Source: SAR202 cluster bacterium Casp-Chloro-G2 (GTDB lineage Bacteria > Chloroflexota > Dehalococcoidia > Lucifugimonadales > UBA3495). Taken from it: a stretch of 64,000 nucleotides of DNA. The stretch is taken from the NCBI GenBank assembly GCA_002816575.1, contig MUCI01000023.1:1-64000 (forward strand), read 5' to 3'. Position 1 is the first letter of the stretch; the number at the start of each line of letters is the position of its first letter. Positions 61,485 through 64,000 of the stretch are shown in pieces. The notes under the pieces were generated by a model. The model made no database searches and was not told the origin of the DNA. It saw nothing but the letters and a program-made list of their open reading frames with translations. Made by a program: the position numbers and the translations under genes.

Positions 61485-63350
61485 ATGCCTCTACCGCTGG
61501 TAGAACAGCGTTTAAGGGCCACCCCGGAAAGTCCTGGCGTCTATTTGATGAAGGACCCTCGGGGGACAGTGCTCTACGTTGGGAAGGCCAGTGTTCTCCG
61601 CAACCGCCTCCGGCAGTACTTCGGTTCCCCAACCAACCTGCCCAACAAGATCCGGCGCATGCTGGGGCATCTCCACGACTTCGAATACATCGTCACCGAC
61701 TCGGAAGCCGAAGCGCTGATCCTAGAGAACACCCTGATCAAGCGGTACAAACCCCGCTACAACGCCCGGCTGAAAGACGACAAGACCTACCCCTACCTCA
61801 AGATCGACCTGAGCGAAGACTTCCCCCGGGTCTACATCACCCGGAGGGTGGCGAAAGACGGCGCCAGGTATTTCGGCCCCTTCGCCACCTCCAACACCGT
61901 TCGCAAGACCATGGACCTGGTCAAACGCCTGTTCCCCTACCGGTCGTGCACCAAGAACATCACCGGCAAAGACGCCCGGCCCTGCCTGGAATACTACATC
62001 AACCGCTGCGTCGCCCCCTGCACCGGCTACGCCAGCAAGGACGACTACGCCAAGGTCATCGGCCAGGTTGTCATGTTCATGGATGGCGACACCGGCGCCG
62101 TGACCCGGGACCTGAAAGTCAACATGGACCGGGCATCGGAGGACCTGGAGTTCGAGCGGGCCGCGGTGCTCAGGGACCGGATCAAGGCCGTGGAGAAGGT
62201 GGCCGAAGAACAACGGATCAAGGTCGATGCCAACCCGGTCAGCGACATGGACGTCATCGCCCTAGCCCAGGGAAGCAACGAGTCCTGGGTTGAGGTATTC
62301 TTCATCCGCAAGGGGAAGCTGGTGGGCAGGGACCACTTCTTCATGGAGGGCACCGAGGACGACACCGAAGCCCTGGTGGTGGGCCAGTTCATCAAGCAGT
62401 TCTACCAAACTGCCGCCCTGGTGGTGCCGCCGAGGGTGGTGTTGCAACACGAGCCCGAAGACGCTGAGACCATCACCCAGTTGCTGCGGCAGATCCGCGG
62501 CGGCGCGGTCCGGCTGGTCTGCCCCAAGCGCGGCGTTCACCGGGAACTGGTCGAGACGGTGGCCGAAAACGCCCGCCAGGGCTTGATGCAACACCGCATC
62601 ACCTGGATGGGCAACAACGACATCATCCAGCAGGCCATCTCCGACCTGGAAGAGGAACTTAGCCTGCCGCTGCCGCTCCGCCGCATGGAATGCTACGACA
62701 TATCCCACATCCAGGGCAGCAATACCGTGGCCAGCATGGTGGTCTTCGAGGACGGCAAACCCAAACCCGCTCACTACCGCCGTTTCAAGATCAAGACGGT
62801 GGACGGAGTGGACGACTTTGAGAGCATGCGCGAGGTCCTGCGCCGGCGTTTCAAGCGTTTGGCCGCCGCACGGGCCGCCGAGGCGCGGGGCGAAGGCGAA
62901 GGGGCCGGTATCGACAGCTTTGGCGTCATTCCCGACCTGGTGTTGATCGACGGCGGCAAGGGCCAGCTCTCGGCCGCCTTGGAAGTGTTCTTGGAGCTTG
63001 GCTTGGACGACGTTCCCCTGGCCTCCCTGGCCAAAGAGAACGAGGAGTTGTTCGTCCCGCACACGCCGGAGCCCATCATCCTGCCGCGGGACTCCCAGGC
63101 CCTCTACCTGGTGCAGCGCATCCGCGACGAAGCCCACCGGTTCGCCATCACCTACCACCGGAATCTGCGCAGCAAGAGCAGCTTGAAATCTCCCATCGAC
63201 AACGTCTCCGGCATCGGGCCCAAACGCAAGCGAATGCTCATGCGCCGCTTCGGTACCCTAAAGGGTATCAAGGAGGCGGCGGTGGACGACCTGGCATCGG
63301 TACCCGGCATGACCCGATCCTTGGCGATCAGGCTGAAGCAGACCATTTAG
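61485..63350 (+). CDS. uvrC: UvrABC nuclease subunit C
   Basis: Makes both incisions in nucleotide-excision repair. The GIY-YIG nuclease is at residues about 10-95 (ESPGVYLMKD, VLYVGKASVLRNRLRQYF). The UvrB-binding UVR domain lies near 207-245 (DRASEDLEFERAAVLRDRIK). The C-terminal RNase H-like endonuclease includes MECYDISHIQGSNTVASMVV and DLVLIDGGKGQLSAAL, and two HhH motifs finish the protein (NVSGIGPKRKRMLM, SVPGMTRSLAIRL). At 621 residues it is full length. It directly follows the small membrane-protein gene. Confidence 0.97.
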   Translation: MPLPLVEQRLRATPESPGVYLMKDPRGTVLYVGKASVLRNRLRQYFGSPTNLPNKIRRMLGHLHDFEYIVTDSEAEALILENTLIKRYKPRYNARLKDDKTYPYLKIDLSEDFPRVYITRRVAKDGARYFGPFATSNTVRKTMDLVKRLFPYRSCTKNITGKDARPCLEYYINRCVAPCTGYASKDDYAKVIGQVVMFMDGDTGAVTRDLKVNMDRASEDLEFERAAVLRDRIKAVEKVAEEQRIKVDANPVSDMDVIALAQGSNESWVEVFFIRKGKLVGRDHFFMEGTEDDTEALVVGQFIKQFYQTAALVVPPRVVLQHEPEDAETITQLLRQIRGGAVRLVCPKRGVHRELVETVAENARQGLMQHRITWMGNNDIIQQAISDLEEELSLPLPLRRMECYDISHIQGSNTVASMVVFEDGKPKPAHYRRFKIKTVDGVDDFESMREVLRRRFKRLAAARAAEARGEGEGAGIDSFGVIPDLVLIDGGKGQLSAALEVFLELGLDDVPLASLAKENEELFVPHTPEPIILPRDSQALYLVQRIRDEAHRFAITYHRNLRSKSSLKSPIDNVSGIGPKRKRMLMRRFGTLKGIKEAAVDDLASVPGMTRSLAIRLKQTI

Positions 63351-63584
63351 CCTCCGCTCCTGTACGCCTGGCCCACGCCTGGCGCAACCCCGGTTTACAC
63401 TTATACCCAATATTTGATTGCCATTAAGCAAACCGTGTTGTACGATGTACTTCCGTGCCCATCAATGGGTATCCCAGGCAGGTTCGCCGAGCTAGATTCC
63501 TGACTGATTTCCGGCTATTTTCCGACTGAATTCCAACCGGTTTCCGGCTCTGGTTTTCTTGGTTCCCCTGGTTTTAATGTAACT

Positions 63585-64000
63585 ATGGTCAAAGTTTCAA
63601 TATCCCTGCCCAACAACACTCAGATCACCTTTGAGTCTGAGGAGTCCGAGGTGTTGCATGAGGTGGTGGGAATGGTGCTGCGTGACCTGCCTAGGGATCT
63701 GATGCGGTCGCAAGACCCCAGTGCACCGGTGGAAAAAAGTACCGGAGTTGCAACTACAACGGCCTCCGCCGTGCTATCGCCCGTGGCCCCAACCATAACC
63801 CCGGAACCTGCCGTGGTCTCTGAACCTATCATCGACTCGGAACCCGTGACGGTGGCCGAGACCGCGCCGCCGCCCGCTACACCGGCACCAGTGGCTCCCG
63901 TTGCTGCGCAAGTCTCACAGGAATCGGCTCCGCCGCCATCTGCGCCACCGCGGTCCGCTTCATTGGACCGGACAACCACGGACCCGGTGGCCGCCACAGC
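63585..64000 (+). CDS. Pro/Ala/Val-rich protein, 5' part, runs off the window
   Basis: An ORF starting at ATG 63585 is open to the window end (138 codons). The first 38 residues (MVKVSISLPNNTQITFESEE, then VLHEVVGMVLRDLP) look like a short folded motif. After that come about 100 residues of Pro/Ala/Thr/Val/Ser, an apparently disordered linker (for example PPPATPAPVAPVAA). The ATG has no strong SD. The protein continues outside, so its function cannot be judged; a minus-strand ORF over the same bases is its shadow. Confidence 0.6.
   Translation, partial: MVKVSISLPNNTQITFESEESEVLHEVVGMVLRDLPRDLMRSQDPSAPVEKSTGVATTTASAVLSPVAPTITPEPAVVSEPIIDSEPVTVAETAPPPATPAPVAPVAAQVSQESAPPPSAPPRSASLDRTTTDPVAAT

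Overview
This 64 kb window is bacterial chromosome with high GC, dense coding, many TTG/GTG starts and strong Shine-Dalgarno (SD) sites. The gene content suggests an uncultured marine or soil Chloroflexota, near SAR202/Dehalococcoidia. The clues are a fused AccD-AccA carboxyltransferase, a luciferase-like flavin monooxygenase, a GMC oxidoreductase, a TRAP permease pair, DUF1800 and NHL proteins, and a T-box in front of ilvB. This placement is inference; no rRNA or tRNA gene was found.

Layout. 1-11 kb: the 3' part of an NSS-family transporter, a ligase-associated exonuclease-like MBL protein, a peroxiredoxin whose peroxidatic position is an in-frame TGA (probable selenoprotein), a GreA fused to a recombinase-type SAM-like domain, a divergent 762-residue PEPCK-like protein, a quinone reductase, a DUF59/Mrp iron-sulfur pair behind an IscR-like operator, and fused AccDA. 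11-18.7 kb: a broken dienelactone hydrolase, an MFS carrier, the TRAP permease pair with a long structured leader, an atypical SDR and a DUF6282 hydrolase. 18.7-30 kb: a CNNM/phosphatase/tilS operon divergent from tsaD, a PH-like membrane protein, T-box plus ilvB, a small HTH protein, fumC and an Asp-box lipoprotein.

30-45 kb: GMC oxidoreductase, an iron-ADH-like protein, PaREP1-like plus mtaB, an MBL hydrolase with a possible attenuated leader or small RNA upstream, DUF1800 and NHL proteins around a palindromic repeat, a gltX-glnS operon, lspA (with an added zinc ribbon) plus a pseudouridine synthase, and an alpha/beta hydrolase. 45-64 kb: threonine aldolase, an isochorismatase-like protein and a 49-codon membrane ORF, rarA, a luciferase-like oxidoreductase, an acyl-CoA carboxyltransferase, folP-folK, groEL without groES, a dUTPase-like protein, queG, an EVE-domain protein, a thiolase-like protein, a tyrosine recombinase, uvrC, and a truncated Pro/Ala-rich protein at the right edge.

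Housekeeping functions (tRNA modification and charging, folate, repair, lipid precursors, branched-chain amino acids) are mixed with oxidative catabolic enzymes. Several of the latter lack the expected catalytic residues. The main leads are the TGA-containing peroxiredoxin, the GreA fusion, the PEPCK-like protein, the IscR-like operator, and two untranslated leaders with clear promoters and RNA structure (14.03-14.5 kb and 36.45-36.59 kb).
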